DNA from: JAJBWD01 sp041670885
GTDB taxonomy: Bacteria > Bacillota > Clostridia > Clostridiales > Clostridiaceae
NCBI GenBank assembly: GCA_041670885.1
Contig: JBAXYJ010000038.1
Coordinates: 1-16,352, forward strand
DNA length: 16,352 bases
Reading direction: 5' to 3'
Shown here: positions 8,774 to 15,326 of the stretch, in pieces
Position numbering within the stretch: the stretch's first letter is position 1
How the letters are laid out: each line of letters starts with the position of its first letter
Translations under genes and position numbers: made by a program
Notes under the pieces: generated by a model
Seen by the model: the letters and a program-made list of their open reading frames with translations, nothing else
Told to the model about the DNA's origin: nothing
Database searches by the model: none

Positions 8774-9772
8774 ATGGAAGAGAAAAAGAAGACAATTTTT
8801 AGTGGAATTCAGCCCTCTGGAGAGCTTACACTGGGTAACTATTTAGGAGCATTAAAAAATTGGGTAAAGCTTCAGGATGCTTACGACTGCTATTATTGCA
8901 TAGTAGATTTACATGCCATTACTGTAAGACAGGAACCGGCAGAGCTTAGATTAAAGACTTTGGAATTGTTGGCAATATATATTGCTGCCGGAATAGATCC
9001 GGAAAAAAATACAATATTTATTCAATCTCATGTTCCTGCCCATAGTGAAGCAGCTTGGCTTTTAAATTGCTCCACTTATATTGGAGAACTAAACAGAATG
9101 ACTCAGTTTAAAGATAAATCAAATAAATATGAAGGCGGAGTTTTAGCAGGACTTCTAAATTATCCTGTGCTTATGGCGGCTGATATTTTACTTTATCAGA
9201 CAGACTTAGTCCCGGTTGGAAAGGATCAAAAGCAGCATTTAGAGCTTACTAGAGATATAGCTGCCAGATTCAACAATTTATACAGTGATACCTTTGTTAT
9301 TCCTGAACCATATATTCCGGAGTCAGGAGCTAAAATAATGGATCTTCAGGATCCAGATAAAAAAATGTCAAAGTCGTCAGACAATGCAAACAGCTTTATA
9401 CTGGTTATGGATCCGCCTGATGTTATAAGAAAGAAGATAAATAGAGCAGTTACTGACAGTATAGGTGAAGTTAAGTATTCTGATGAGCAGATGGGAGTTA
9501 AAAATTTGATGACAATATTAAGTGCAATATCAGGTATTAGCTTTTCTGAAATTGAAGAAAAGTATAAGGGCTTAGGCTACGCACAGTTTAAAAAGGATGT
9601 GGCAGAAGCTATAATTTCTGAATTTGAGCCTATTCAGAAAAAAGTGAAGGATTTACTTACAGATAAAGCATATTTACAAAACATTTATAAGGCGGGAGCT
9701 GAAAAAGCCAGCTATGCAGCAAATAAGACTTTGAGAAAAATGCAGAAAAAAATAGGATTTATCCAAAAATAA
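8774..9772 (+). CDS. trpS: Tryptophanyl-tRNA synthetase
   Basis: Cytosolic class I aminoacyl-tRNA synthetase that charges tRNA-Trp with tryptophan using ATP. The 332-residue length is normal for bacterial TrpRS. The HIGH-type signature is in PSGELTLGNYLGA (residues 14-26) and the second signature is KMSKS (197-201). In between are family segments such as NYPVLMAADILLYQTDLVPVG and DQKQHLELTRDIA. The ATG at 8774 is preceded by AGGAGGT (8763-8769) at ideal spacing, just after the T-box terminator. It is a single-gene unit controlled by the tryptophan T-box and ends in a bidirectional terminator shared with the convergent HAD gene. Confidence 0.98.
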   Translation: MEEKKKTIFSGIQPSGELTLGNYLGALKNWVKLQDAYDCYYCIVDLHAITVRQEPAELRLKTLELLAIYIAAGIDPEKNTIFIQSHVPAHSEAAWLLNCSTYIGELNRMTQFKDKSNKYEGGVLAGLLNYPVLMAADILLYQTDLVPVGKDQKQHLELTRDIAARFNNLYSDTFVIPEPYIPESGAKIMDLQDPDKKMSKSSDNANSFILVMDPPDVIRKKINRAVTDSIGEVKYSDEQMGVKNLMTILSAISGISFSEIEEKYKGLGYAQFKKDVAEAIISEFEPIQKKVKDLLTDKAYLQNIYKAGAEKASYAANKTLRKMQKKIGFIQK

Positions 9773-9797
9773 AAAATCGACATCAGTCGATTTTTTT
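9771..9797. terminator. Bidirectional terminator between trpS and the HAD gene
   Basis: AAAAAATCGAC (9771-9781), loop ATCA (9782-9785) and GTCGATTTTTTT (9786-9797) form a hairpin with an A-tract on one side and a T-tract on the other, so it can stop transcription in both directions. It overlaps the last bases of both stop codons (trpS TAA 9770-9772; HAD stop 9796-9798 on the minus strand). Confidence 0.88.
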
Positions 9798-10596
9798 ATT
9801 TTAATATAAATTTGTTAAGAGCTTCTGCTACTCCATCTTCCTGGTTTGATGAAGTTATATATTTTGCAGCTTTTTTAACTTTAGGGAAAGCATTTGAAAG
9901 AGTAATTGGAAGTCCTGCATACTTCAGCATGGATATGTCATTTTCTGCATCTCCCATACAAATTACATCTTCTCTTTTAAATCCGTAAAGCTTAGTCAAA
10001 AACTCTATTCCAGCTCCCTTACTTGCTTTTTTATTTAGAAATTCAAAAAATATTGGTGTGCTTCTCATTGTTGTAAATTTATCTTTAAATTCTTTTGGAA
10101 TTATTTTTTCTACCTGATCTAATTTTTCACTTTCTTCTCCTATTACCAGCTTCAATATTTTCTCATCTTTTATTTCCGAATAGCTGTCTCTAATTAATGG
10201 AATATTATTTTCTCTTGATTCATATTCAGTATATAAATTGCCTGTTTCTGAGTATACACATTTATCTGTGAAAATATGAAAATTAACATTATTTTTGTCT
10301 AAAAAATTTTTAATTAGTAGAAGCTCCTCATAAGTGAGACCTTCTTCATAACAGGTACTGCTTGTACTGTTATTTTGAACTAAGGCTCCATTTAGTAAAA
10401 CTGAATAATTATCATCTTCCATTAATCCCAGCTGTTCTAAATACTTTTTTATTCCGGATAAAGGCCTCCCTGTTGATAATACAAACTTAACGCCTAAGTT
10501 TTTGCATTTTAAAATAGCTTCCTTATTATTTTCAGATATCTTTTTTTCATTATTTAATAGAGTTCCGTCCATATCTAATGCTACTAACTTGTACAT
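9796..10596 (-). CDS. Cof-type HAD-superfamily hydrolase (sugar-phosphate/nucleotide phosphatase type)
   Basis: Probable cytosolic magnesium-dependent phosphatase of 266 residues with the four HAD motifs: DMDGT (D8, D10), LSTGR (S41-T42), a motif III lysine near K193 (ASKGAG) and GDAEND (215-220). The large insert between motifs II and III fits a C2 cap as in the Cof/YidA/YbiV group. The substrate cannot be told; members dephosphorylate sugar phosphates, flavin or other small phosphoesters. I start it at the ATG whose first base is 10596 (MYKLVALDMDG). A longer frame from 10611 would translate the Shine-Dalgarno AGGAGG (plus-strand CCTCCT, 10601-10606) as codons. It is convergent with trpS, divergent from prfC, and has its own promoter. 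Confidence 0.93.
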   Translation of the reverse strand: MYKLVALDMDGTLLNNEKKISENNKEAILKCKNLGVKFVLSTGRPLSGIKKYLEQLGLMEDDNYSVLLNGALVQNNSTSSTCYEEGLTYEELLLIKNFLDKNNVNFHIFTDKCVYSETGNLYTEYESRENNIPLIRDSYSEIKDEKILKLVIGEESEKLDQVEKIIPKEFKDKFTTMRSTPIFFEFLNKKASKGAGIEFLTKLYGFKREDVICMGDAENDISMLKYAGLPITLSNAFPKVKKAAKYITSSNQEDGVAEALNKFILK

Positions 10597-10642
10597 ACAT
10601 CCTCCTTGCATAAACTATAAATATTAAAACAACATATAAGAA

Positions 10643-10671
10643 ATACTATACTAAATAAGAATATTATTCAA
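10643..10671 (-). promoter_or_regulatory. Probable promoter of the HAD hydrolase gene
   Basis: On the minus strand TTGAAT (10671-10666) and TAGTAT (10648-10643) are separated by 17 bases. The overlapping TATAGT with a 15-base spacer is an alternative -10. This gives a leader of about 40 bases before the gene's ATG. Confidence 0.55.
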
Positions 10672-10696
10672 CAGGATGAGGATTTTTTATTCTTTG

Positions 10697-10725
10697 TTGA
10701 AAAAAACATATTATATTGATATAAT
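10697..10725 (+). promoter_or_regulatory. Promoter of prfC
   Basis: TTGAAA (10697-10702) and TATAAT (10720-10725) have a 17-base spacer, a near-consensus vegetative promoter about 70 bases before the prfC start. Its -35 lies 25 bases from the -35 of the divergent HAD promoter. Confidence 0.75.
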
Positions 10726-10795
10726 TTTTAAGTCAGTTAGAATATAAGAAAAAATCAATTATTCAATTTTCTGATTTAAAGGAAGAGGAGAAAAC

Positions 10796-12385
10796 ATGCA
10801 GGATTATATAAATGAAATAGATAAAAGAAGGACCTTTGCCATAATTTCACATCCGGATGCGGGTAAAACAACCCTAACAGAAAAGCTTCTATTATATGGT
10901 GGAGCTATTAGGCTTGCAGGCTCTGTTAAATCCAGAAAGGCCAGCAAGCATGCTGTTTCTGACTGGATGGAGATAGAAAAGCAGAGAGGTATCTCTGTTA
11001 CCTCATCAGTTATGCAGTTTAAATACGGCGGCTTTTGCATTAATATACTAGATACTCCAGGCCATCAGGATTTCAGTGAGGATACATACAGGACGCTGGT
11101 TGCTGCAGATACTGCAGTTATGGTAATAGATGGAGCTAAAGGTGTGGAGGCTCAGACTAAAAAGCTGTTTCATGTTTGCTCTATAAGAGAAATCCCTATA
11201 TTTACATTTATTAATAAATTTGACAGAGAATCTAAGGACCCATTTGAATTATTGGAAGATATAGAAAAAGAACTGGGTATAAATTCTTTCCCTATGAATT
11301 GGCCTATAGGCTGCGGTAAAGAGTTTAAAGGCGTATACAATAGAACAAAAAATATTATTGAGCTATTTAATGGCGGTAATCACGGACAAAATCAGGTTGA
11401 AGTAATAGAAGGAAACCTGGAGGATGATAAAGTTAAAGAAATAATAGGGGAGCATCTTCTTATCAAGCTTAAAGATGATTTAGAGCTGCTTGATATGGCA
11501 GGAGATGAGTTTGACCTGGATAAGATTAGGAATGGAAGCTTGACACCAGTGTTTTTTGGAAGTGCTCTTACAAATTTTGGAGTTGAGCCATTTTTAGAGG
11601 ACTTCTTAAAATATACTCTGCCTCCCCTTCCAAGAAAATCAAATAATGGGATAATAGACCCTAAAGGAAACAATTTTTCAGCCTTTATATTTAAGATTCA
11701 GGCTAATATGAACCCTGCCCATAGAGACAGAATAGCTTTTATGAGGATATGTTCAGGTAAATTTACTAAGGGAATGGAAGTTTACCACGCCCAAAAAGGA
11801 ACTAAGATAAAGCTTTCTCAGCCTCAGCAATTTTTAGCACAGGACAGGGAGATAATTGAGGAAGCTTATGCAGGAGATATAATAGGTGTATTTGACCCTG
11901 GAATATTCAAAATAGGAGACACCCTAAGCCAAAATAATAAAGACTTAGTTTATGAAGGAATACCAACCTTTGCTCCGGAGCATTTTTCCAGGGTAAAGAC
12001 TATGGATACAATGAAGAGGAAACAGTTTATAAAGGGTATAACGGAGATTTCTGAAGAGGGTGCCATTCAGGTATTTAAGGAGCTTTACATTGGAATTGAA
12101 GAACTTATAGTAGGAGTCGTTGGTGTTCTTCAGTTTGAAGTATTGGAATATAGACTGAAAAATGAATATAATGTGGATCTTAAATTGGAAAGACTTCCTT
12201 ACACCAGCATAAGGTGGATAGAGAAATGCGATCGAGAGCCTGAAAATCTAGTTCTTACTTCAGATTCCAAACTAGTTAAGGATAAAAGGGACAGAAGCTT
12301 GATACTATTTCAAAGTCAATGGTCCATATCCTGGGCACTGGAACATAATAAAGGGCTTGTTCTATCTGATATGAATAAAGATTAA
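10796..12385 (+). CDS. prfC: Peptide chain release factor 3 (translational GTPase)
   Basis: Ribosome-associated GTPase that releases RF1/RF2 after peptide termination. All GTPase motifs are visible: G1 SHPDAGKTT (18-26), G2 RGISVTSS (from 64), G3 DTPGHQDF (86-93), G4 NKFDRE (140-145) and G5 GSAL (255-258). RF3-specific stretches such as SRKASKHAVSDWMEIEKQRG and the C-terminal GVVGVLQFEVLEYRLKNEY distinguish it from EF-G and LepA. The 529-residue length is normal for RF3. ATG 10796 follows GGAAGAGGAG (10781-10790) by five bases. It has its own promoter and terminator, so it looks like a one-gene unit. Confidence 0.97.
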   Translation: MQDYINEIDKRRTFAIISHPDAGKTTLTEKLLLYGGAIRLAGSVKSRKASKHAVSDWMEIEKQRGISVTSSVMQFKYGGFCINILDTPGHQDFSEDTYRTLVAADTAVMVIDGAKGVEAQTKKLFHVCSIREIPIFTFINKFDRESKDPFELLEDIEKELGINSFPMNWPIGCGKEFKGVYNRTKNIIELFNGGNHGQNQVEVIEGNLEDDKVKEIIGEHLLIKLKDDLELLDMAGDEFDLDKIRNGSLTPVFFGSALTNFGVEPFLEDFLKYTLPPLPRKSNNGIIDPKGNNFSAFIFKIQANMNPAHRDRIAFMRICSGKFTKGMEVYHAQKGTKIKLSQPQQFLAQDREIIEEAYAGDIIGVFDPGIFKIGDTLSQNNKDLVYEGIPTFAPEHFSRVKTMDTMKRKQFIKGITEISEEGAIQVFKELYIGIEELIVGVVGVLQFEVLEYRLKNEYNVDLKLERLPYTSIRWIEKCDREPENLVLTSDSKLVKDKRDRSLILFQSQWSISWALEHNKGLVLSDMNKD

Positions 12386-12447
12386 ATCAAATAATAAGCA
12401 GCTTTTTATCTATACCATTTAATAAAAATATTATAAAGTAAGATGTG

Positions 12448-12481
12448 GGATATATTATATATTAAATATATCCTTTTTTTT
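12448..12481 (+). terminator. Terminator of prfC
   Basis: GGATATATT (12448-12456) pairs with AATATATCC (12465-12473) over an eight-base loop, followed by eight T residues. It lies about 60 bases after the prfC stop codon. Confidence 0.8.
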
Positions 12482-12495
12482 ATATAAATTATAAG

Positions 12496-12519
12496 ACCTC
12501 CACTTCTATAAGCGGAGGT
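12496..12519. repeat. Isolated strong hairpin (possible IS200/IS605-type end or terminator)
   Basis: ACCTCC (12496-12501) pairs with GGAGGT (12514-12519). Inside, CTT (12503-12505) pairs with AAG (12510-12512) around the loop CTAT, with one A/C mismatch. It is unusually GC-rich for this region. On the plus strand it is followed by TTTCTACTTCAGG rather than a clean T-run. On the minus strand CTTATAATTT follows, a weak U-tract that might terminate the small minus-strand gene. Subterminal hairpins of this shape occur at ends of IS200/IS605-family elements, but no transposase or TnpB fragment is present. Confidence 0.5.
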
Positions 12520-12630
12520 TTCTACTTCAGGTTACAGTTTAAATTAGGCTTTAATATAAAATAATATAGAATAAACAATCATTTTATACTATTTATCCTA
12601 TATCCATATTATTATATTCATTAAAACCTA

Positions 12631-12783
12631 TTATCTTAACTTATAATTAACTAATACATCTGCAATAAATATAATCCCTGCTATAAATATCAAAAAATTA
12701 ATCAGATTCCCTCCAAACTTAAAAACAAGACCTACAAAGCAAATAACCAGCAGCAGGCTTGTTATAAAGGAAAGTATATTCAT
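12631..12783 (-). CDS. Small hydrophobic membrane protein, 50 residues
   Basis: This 50-codon frame begins MNILSFITSLLLVICF and ends VLVNYKLR. It has two hydrophobic segments, about residues 4-20 and 29-44, separated by KFGGN. A textbook Shine-Dalgarno GGAGGT (minus strand, 12794-12789) sits five bases before the ATG, which makes translation likely. The pattern of two short helices around a GG-N-LI segment resembles the tiny Firmicute membrane proteins called the lmo0937/DUF5670 family, but that match is from memory and unproven. It is divergent from the ECF gene. Downstream on its strand lies the hairpin at 12496-12519, which could end its transcript. Function unknown. Confidence 0.75.
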   Translation of the reverse strand: MNILSFITSLLLVICFVGLVFKFGGNLINFLIFIAGIIFIADVLVNYKLR

Positions 12784-12846
12784 ATTTTACCTCCACATAA
12801 CATCATATAATTAGTTTATCCATATAATCATATATTATTCTTGAAT

Positions 12847-12858
12847 TGTATCGATACA
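12847..12858. promoter_or_regulatory. 12-bp perfect palindrome TGTATCGATACA, candidate operator
   Basis: TGTATCGATACA reads the same on both strands. It lies in the divergent region between the small membrane protein and ECF transporter genes, directly after a TTGAAT (12841-12846) that could be a -35 box with TATATT (12866-12871, 19-base spacer). Central-CG palindromes of this size are typical of LacI- or GntR-type operators. The regulator is unknown. Confidence 0.4.
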
Positions 12859-12859
12859 C

Positions 12860-12888
12860 TTTATTTATATTTAAATTACAAATATAAT
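12860..12888 (+). promoter_or_regulatory. Probable promoter of the ECF transporter gene
   Basis: TATAAT at 12883-12888 is a perfect -10; the -35 position 17 bases upstream (12860-12865) reads TTTATT, which is weak. The gene starts 30 bases downstream. An alternative promoter is TTGAAT 12841-12846 with TATATT 12866-12871. No riboswitch motif, such as the TPP CTGAGA, was seen in the leader. Confidence 0.45.
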
Positions 12889-12917
12889 AATAGAATAGAG
12901 AGCGAGGAGAGATTATA

Positions 12918-13448
12918 ATGGAAAAAAATTTAAAAAAAAGCAGAACCTATGACATTGTTGAAACAGGACTTATGGCAGCAGTGATATTTATAGTTACTTA
13001 TTTATTTCACCTTCCTTCTCATTTTGGTACAGTTCATTTAGGTGATGGAATGGTACTTTTGTCAGCAGCAATACTTTCAAGAAAAAAGGCAGTTGCAGCA
13101 TCAAGCATTTCAATGTTTTTATTTGACGTTGCATCAGGATATATGATTTGGTCTCCATTTACCCTTGTTATTAAAGGTGTAATGGCATATCTGGCATCTG
13201 TATTGTATGAAAAGTATAAAAATGTATTTGCATTTATACCGGCTGTTTTATGGATGATAGCAGGATATTATCTTACAGGAGCAATAATTTATAAATTCTT
13301 TACAAGTACAGAAAGCTATACTTTTATAAGAGGATTGCAGGCATCCCTTCTTGATATACCAACTAATATAGTTCAGGGAACGGCAGGATTAATCACAGCG
13401 GCTATATTTATTAAAGCATTAGAAAATTTCAAAATAAAAAGAGGATAA
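12918..13448 (+). CDS. ECF transporter S component (COG4720/PF07155-like), substrate unknown
   Basis: Integral membrane substrate-binding subunit, 176 residues, expected to work with a shared energising module (EcfA/EcfA'/EcfT) encoded elsewhere. About five to six hydrophobic helices are visible, starting at residues 13-31. The segment HFGTVHLGDGMVLLSAAILSRKKA (about 35-58) is characteristic of the ECF-ribofla_trS family, whose members import vitamins or precursors such as hydroxymethylpyrimidine, pyridoxine or riboflavin. The substrate cannot be told, and there is no vitamin riboswitch or biosynthetic neighbour to help. ATG 12918 follows GAGGAG (12904-12909). It is a single-gene unit with a terminator overlapping its stop codon. 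Confidence 0.85.
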   Translation: MEKNLKKSRTYDIVETGLMAAVIFIVTYLFHLPSHFGTVHLGDGMVLLSAAILSRKKAVAASSISMFLFDVASGYMIWSPFTLVIKGVMAYLASVLYEKYKNVFAFIPAVLWMIAGYYLTGAIIYKFFTSTESYTFIRGLQASLLDIPTNIVQGTAGLITAAIFIKALENFKIKRG

Positions 13449-13462
13449 AATTTCCTCTTTTT
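13436..13462 (+). terminator. Terminator of the ECF transporter gene
   Basis: AAAAAGAGGA (13436-13445) pairs with TCCTCTTTTT (13453-13462) over a seven-base loop. The stem begins inside the last codons and covers the stop. The flanking A- and T-tracts would also allow stopping in the reverse direction. Confidence 0.8.
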
Positions 13463-13474
13463 ATTATATTTAAC

Positions 13475-13503
13475 TTGAATAAATATTCTGAATATTATAT
13501 AAT
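13475..13503 (+). promoter_or_regulatory. Promoter of the small P-loop gene
   Basis: TTGAAT (13475-13480) and TATAAT (13498-13503) are separated by 17 bases. The expected start, near 13510, gives a leader of about 35 bases. Confidence 0.75.
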
Positions 13504-13544
13504 TTGTATAAACCTATACTAAAATTAAATAAGGGGTGGTAGAA

Positions 13545-13955
13545 ATGATTCATTTGAACTGTAACAAAAGAGGATCTGGAAAGACTAAAGCACTAATTTC
13601 TACGGCTAATGAAATGGCCTTAAATGCCAAAGGAGATTTGGTATATATTGATGATGATTCAAGGCCGATGCATGAACTAGACAGAAAGATAAGATTTATA
13701 AATTCAAGTGAGTATGAACTAAACGATTATAATGATTTTTATGGGTTTTTGTGTGGTATATTATCAGAAGATTATGATGTAGAAAAAATATTTGTTGATG
13801 GACTTTTAAACATAGTTAAGGGCAACTTAGAAGAAGCGGGAAGTCTGTTTGAAAAGATTGAAAAATTGTCTCAAAAATATAACGTTGAGCTTTATATAAA
13901 TATAAACACAACGAAGGAAGAAATTCCTGAGTTTATGAAAAAGTATGTAGCATAA
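13545..13955 (+). CDS. Small P-loop NTPase-like protein of unknown function
   Basis: A 136-residue soluble protein beginning MIHLNCNKRGSGKTKALI. The Walker A-like loop is NKRGSGKT (residues 7-14), which lacks the first glycine of the classical motif. LVYIDDDSRP follows at about 33-42. The hydrophobic strand VEKIFVDGLL (about 82-91) is a plausible Walker B with D88. No third domain, DNA-binding motif or membrane segment is seen. Similar short P-loop proteins occur in clostridia, sometimes loosely labelled PilT-like, but that label has no functional support here. I start at ATG 13545, preceded by AAGGGGTGG. A GTG at 13536 lies inside that ribosome-binding site. It has its own promoter and terminator. 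Function not recognised. Confidence 0.8.
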   Translation: MIHLNCNKRGSGKTKALISTANEMALNAKGDLVYIDDDSRPMHELDRKIRFINSSEYELNDYNDFYGFLCGILSEDYDVEKIFVDGLLNIVKGNLEEAGSLFEKIEKLSQKYNVELYININTTKEEIPEFMKKYVA

Positions 13956-13959
13956 AATT

Positions 13960-13989
13960 ATGCTGTTGATTATATCAACAGCATTTTTT
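13960..13989 (+). terminator. Terminator of the P-loop gene
   Basis: ATGCTGTTGAT (13960-13970) pairs perfectly with ATCAACAGCAT (13974-13984) around the loop TAT, followed by a run of six T residues to 13989. It begins five bases after the stop codon. Confidence 0.92.
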
Positions 13990-14027
13990 AATCTAAAAAT
14001 CAGCTGAAAGAGTATTATGTAATTACC

Positions 14028-14056
14028 TTGATTAATTTATATTTTATTTATATAAT
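14028..14056 (+). promoter_or_regulatory. Promoter of tyrS
   Basis: TTGATT (14028-14033) and TATAAT (14051-14056) have a 17-base spacer. The transcript would have an untranslated leader of only about 25-30 bases, too short for a T-box. Confidence 0.75.
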
Positions 14057-14090
14057 AATAAGCAGATAAGTACAATTGGAGGTATATTTA

Positions 14091-15311
14091 ATGGCAAATG
14101 TATATGATACCCTTCTTGAAAGAGGATACATAAAACAATTAACCCACGAAGATGAAATAAGAGAATTATTAGGTAAAGAAAAAGTTACCTTTTATATAGG
14201 CTTTGACCCAACAGCTGACAGCCTGCACGTAGGACATTTTATTCAGCTTATGGTAATGGCTCATATGCAAAGGGCAGGGCATAGACCAATAGCCTTAATT
14301 GGAGGGGGGACTGCAATGGTAGGAGACCCTTCAGGAAAAACTGATATGAGAAAGATGCTTACCAGAGAAGAGATAGAGCATAACGGAAACTGCTTTAAAA
14401 AGCAAATGGCAAGACTAGTTGATTTTTCAGATGGGAAAGCAATTATGGAGAATAATGCAGACTGGCTATTAGGTTTAAATTATGTGGAATTTTTAAGAGA
14501 TGTTGGAGCTCATTTTTCAGTAAACAGGATGTTAACCGCTGAATGCTTTAAACAAAGATTAGTAAAGGGACTTACATTTTTAGAATTTAACTATATGCTA
14601 ATGCAGGGCTACGATTTTCATGTTTTAAACAAAAAATATGGCTGTAAACTTGAATTAGGCGGAGACGATCAATGGTCAAACATATTGGCAGGAGCCGATC
14701 TTATCAGAAGAAAGAGCGAAACTATGGCATACGGCATGACATTTACCCTTCTTACAAATTCAGAAGGAAAGAAAATGGGCAAAACAGAAAATGGAGCAGT
14801 TTGGCTGGATAGAGAAAAAACATCTCCCTTTGATTTCTATCAGTACTGGAGAAATGTAGATGATAAGGATGTAGAAAAATGCTTAAGCCTTCTTACGTTT
14901 ATTCCAATGGATGAGGTAAGAAGATTAGGCTCATTAAAAGATCAGGAAATAAATCAGGCTAAGGAAGTTTTAGCCTATGAAGTTACAAAGCTGGTACATG
15001 GAGAAACTGAGGCTGAAAAGGCAAGGCTTGGGGCCAAGGCGCTGTTTGGAGTAAGTGATGATATGTCAAGTGTTCCTGCCATAGATGTTTCAAAAGATGT
15101 ACTGGGAAAAACTATAGCTGACCTTCTTGTGTCAAGTGGAATTCTTCCTTCTAAAGGAGAAGCTAAAAGACTTATTGCTCAAGGTGGACTGTCTATAAAT
15201 GATAAAAAGGTAACAGACTTTGCTTATATTATCAGCGAAGATGATTTTAAAGACGGGGAAATGATAATAAAAAGAGGAAAGAAAAAATATGATAGATTCC
15301 GTATTATATAA
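14091..15311 (+). CDS. tyrS: Tyrosyl-tRNA synthetase
   Basis: Cytosolic class I synthetase that charges tRNA-Tyr. The 406-residue length fits bacterial TyrRS. The HIGH motif is HVGH (46-49) and the KMSKS-type motif is KMGKT (228-232). Tyrosine-site segments FYIGFDPTADSLHVGH and YMLMQGYDF are present, and an S4-type RNA-binding domain ends the protein (about 339-403, with ILPSKGEAKRLIAQGGLSIN). I start at ATG 14091, seven bases after GGAGGT (14078-14083); the frame could extend to a TTG at 14076, but that would place the ribosome-binding site inside the gene. The metallophosphoesterase gene follows after 15 bases, so the two are probably co-transcribed. Confidence 0.97.
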   Translation: MANVYDTLLERGYIKQLTHEDEIRELLGKEKVTFYIGFDPTADSLHVGHFIQLMVMAHMQRAGHRPIALIGGGTAMVGDPSGKTDMRKMLTREEIEHNGNCFKKQMARLVDFSDGKAIMENNADWLLGLNYVEFLRDVGAHFSVNRMLTAECFKQRLVKGLTFLEFNYMLMQGYDFHVLNKKYGCKLELGGDDQWSNILAGADLIRRKSETMAYGMTFTLLTNSEGKKMGKTENGAVWLDREKTSPFDFYQYWRNVDDKDVEKCLSLLTFIPMDEVRRLGSLKDQEINQAKEVLAYEVTKLVHGETEAEKARLGAKALFGVSDDMSSVPAIDVSKDVLGKTIADLLVSSGILPSKGEAKRLIAQGGLSINDKKVTDFAYIISEDDFKDGEMIIKRGKKKYDRFRII

Positions 15312-15326
15312 ATTGTAGGTGATATT

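Larger units (their letters stand above)
12386..12917. other. 532-base region without a long ORF between prfC and the ECF transporter gene
   Basis: This region contains the prfC terminator (12448-12481), an isolated hairpin (12496-12519), a 50-codon minus-strand gene (12631-12783), and a palindrome and promoter for the ECF gene (12841-12888). The stretches 12386-12447 and 12520-12630 are very AT-rich and I see nothing convincing in them. Confidence 0.8.

Noticed and set aside
10667..10701. Inverted repeat TTCAACA...TGTTGAA between the HAD and prfC genes, as a possible operator
   Set aside because: The two arms coincide with the oppositely oriented -35 boxes (TTGAAT and TTGAAA) of the divergent promoters, which explains the symmetry.
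10804..11673. Minus-strand ORFs opposite prfC (10804-11040, 11392-11673)
   Set aside because: They lie opposite the conserved GTPase domain of RF3 and have no independent support.
12555..12588. Inverted repeat TATAAAAT...ATTTTATA
   Set aside because: Pure A/T arms in very AT-rich DNA with an 18-base gap; expected by chance.
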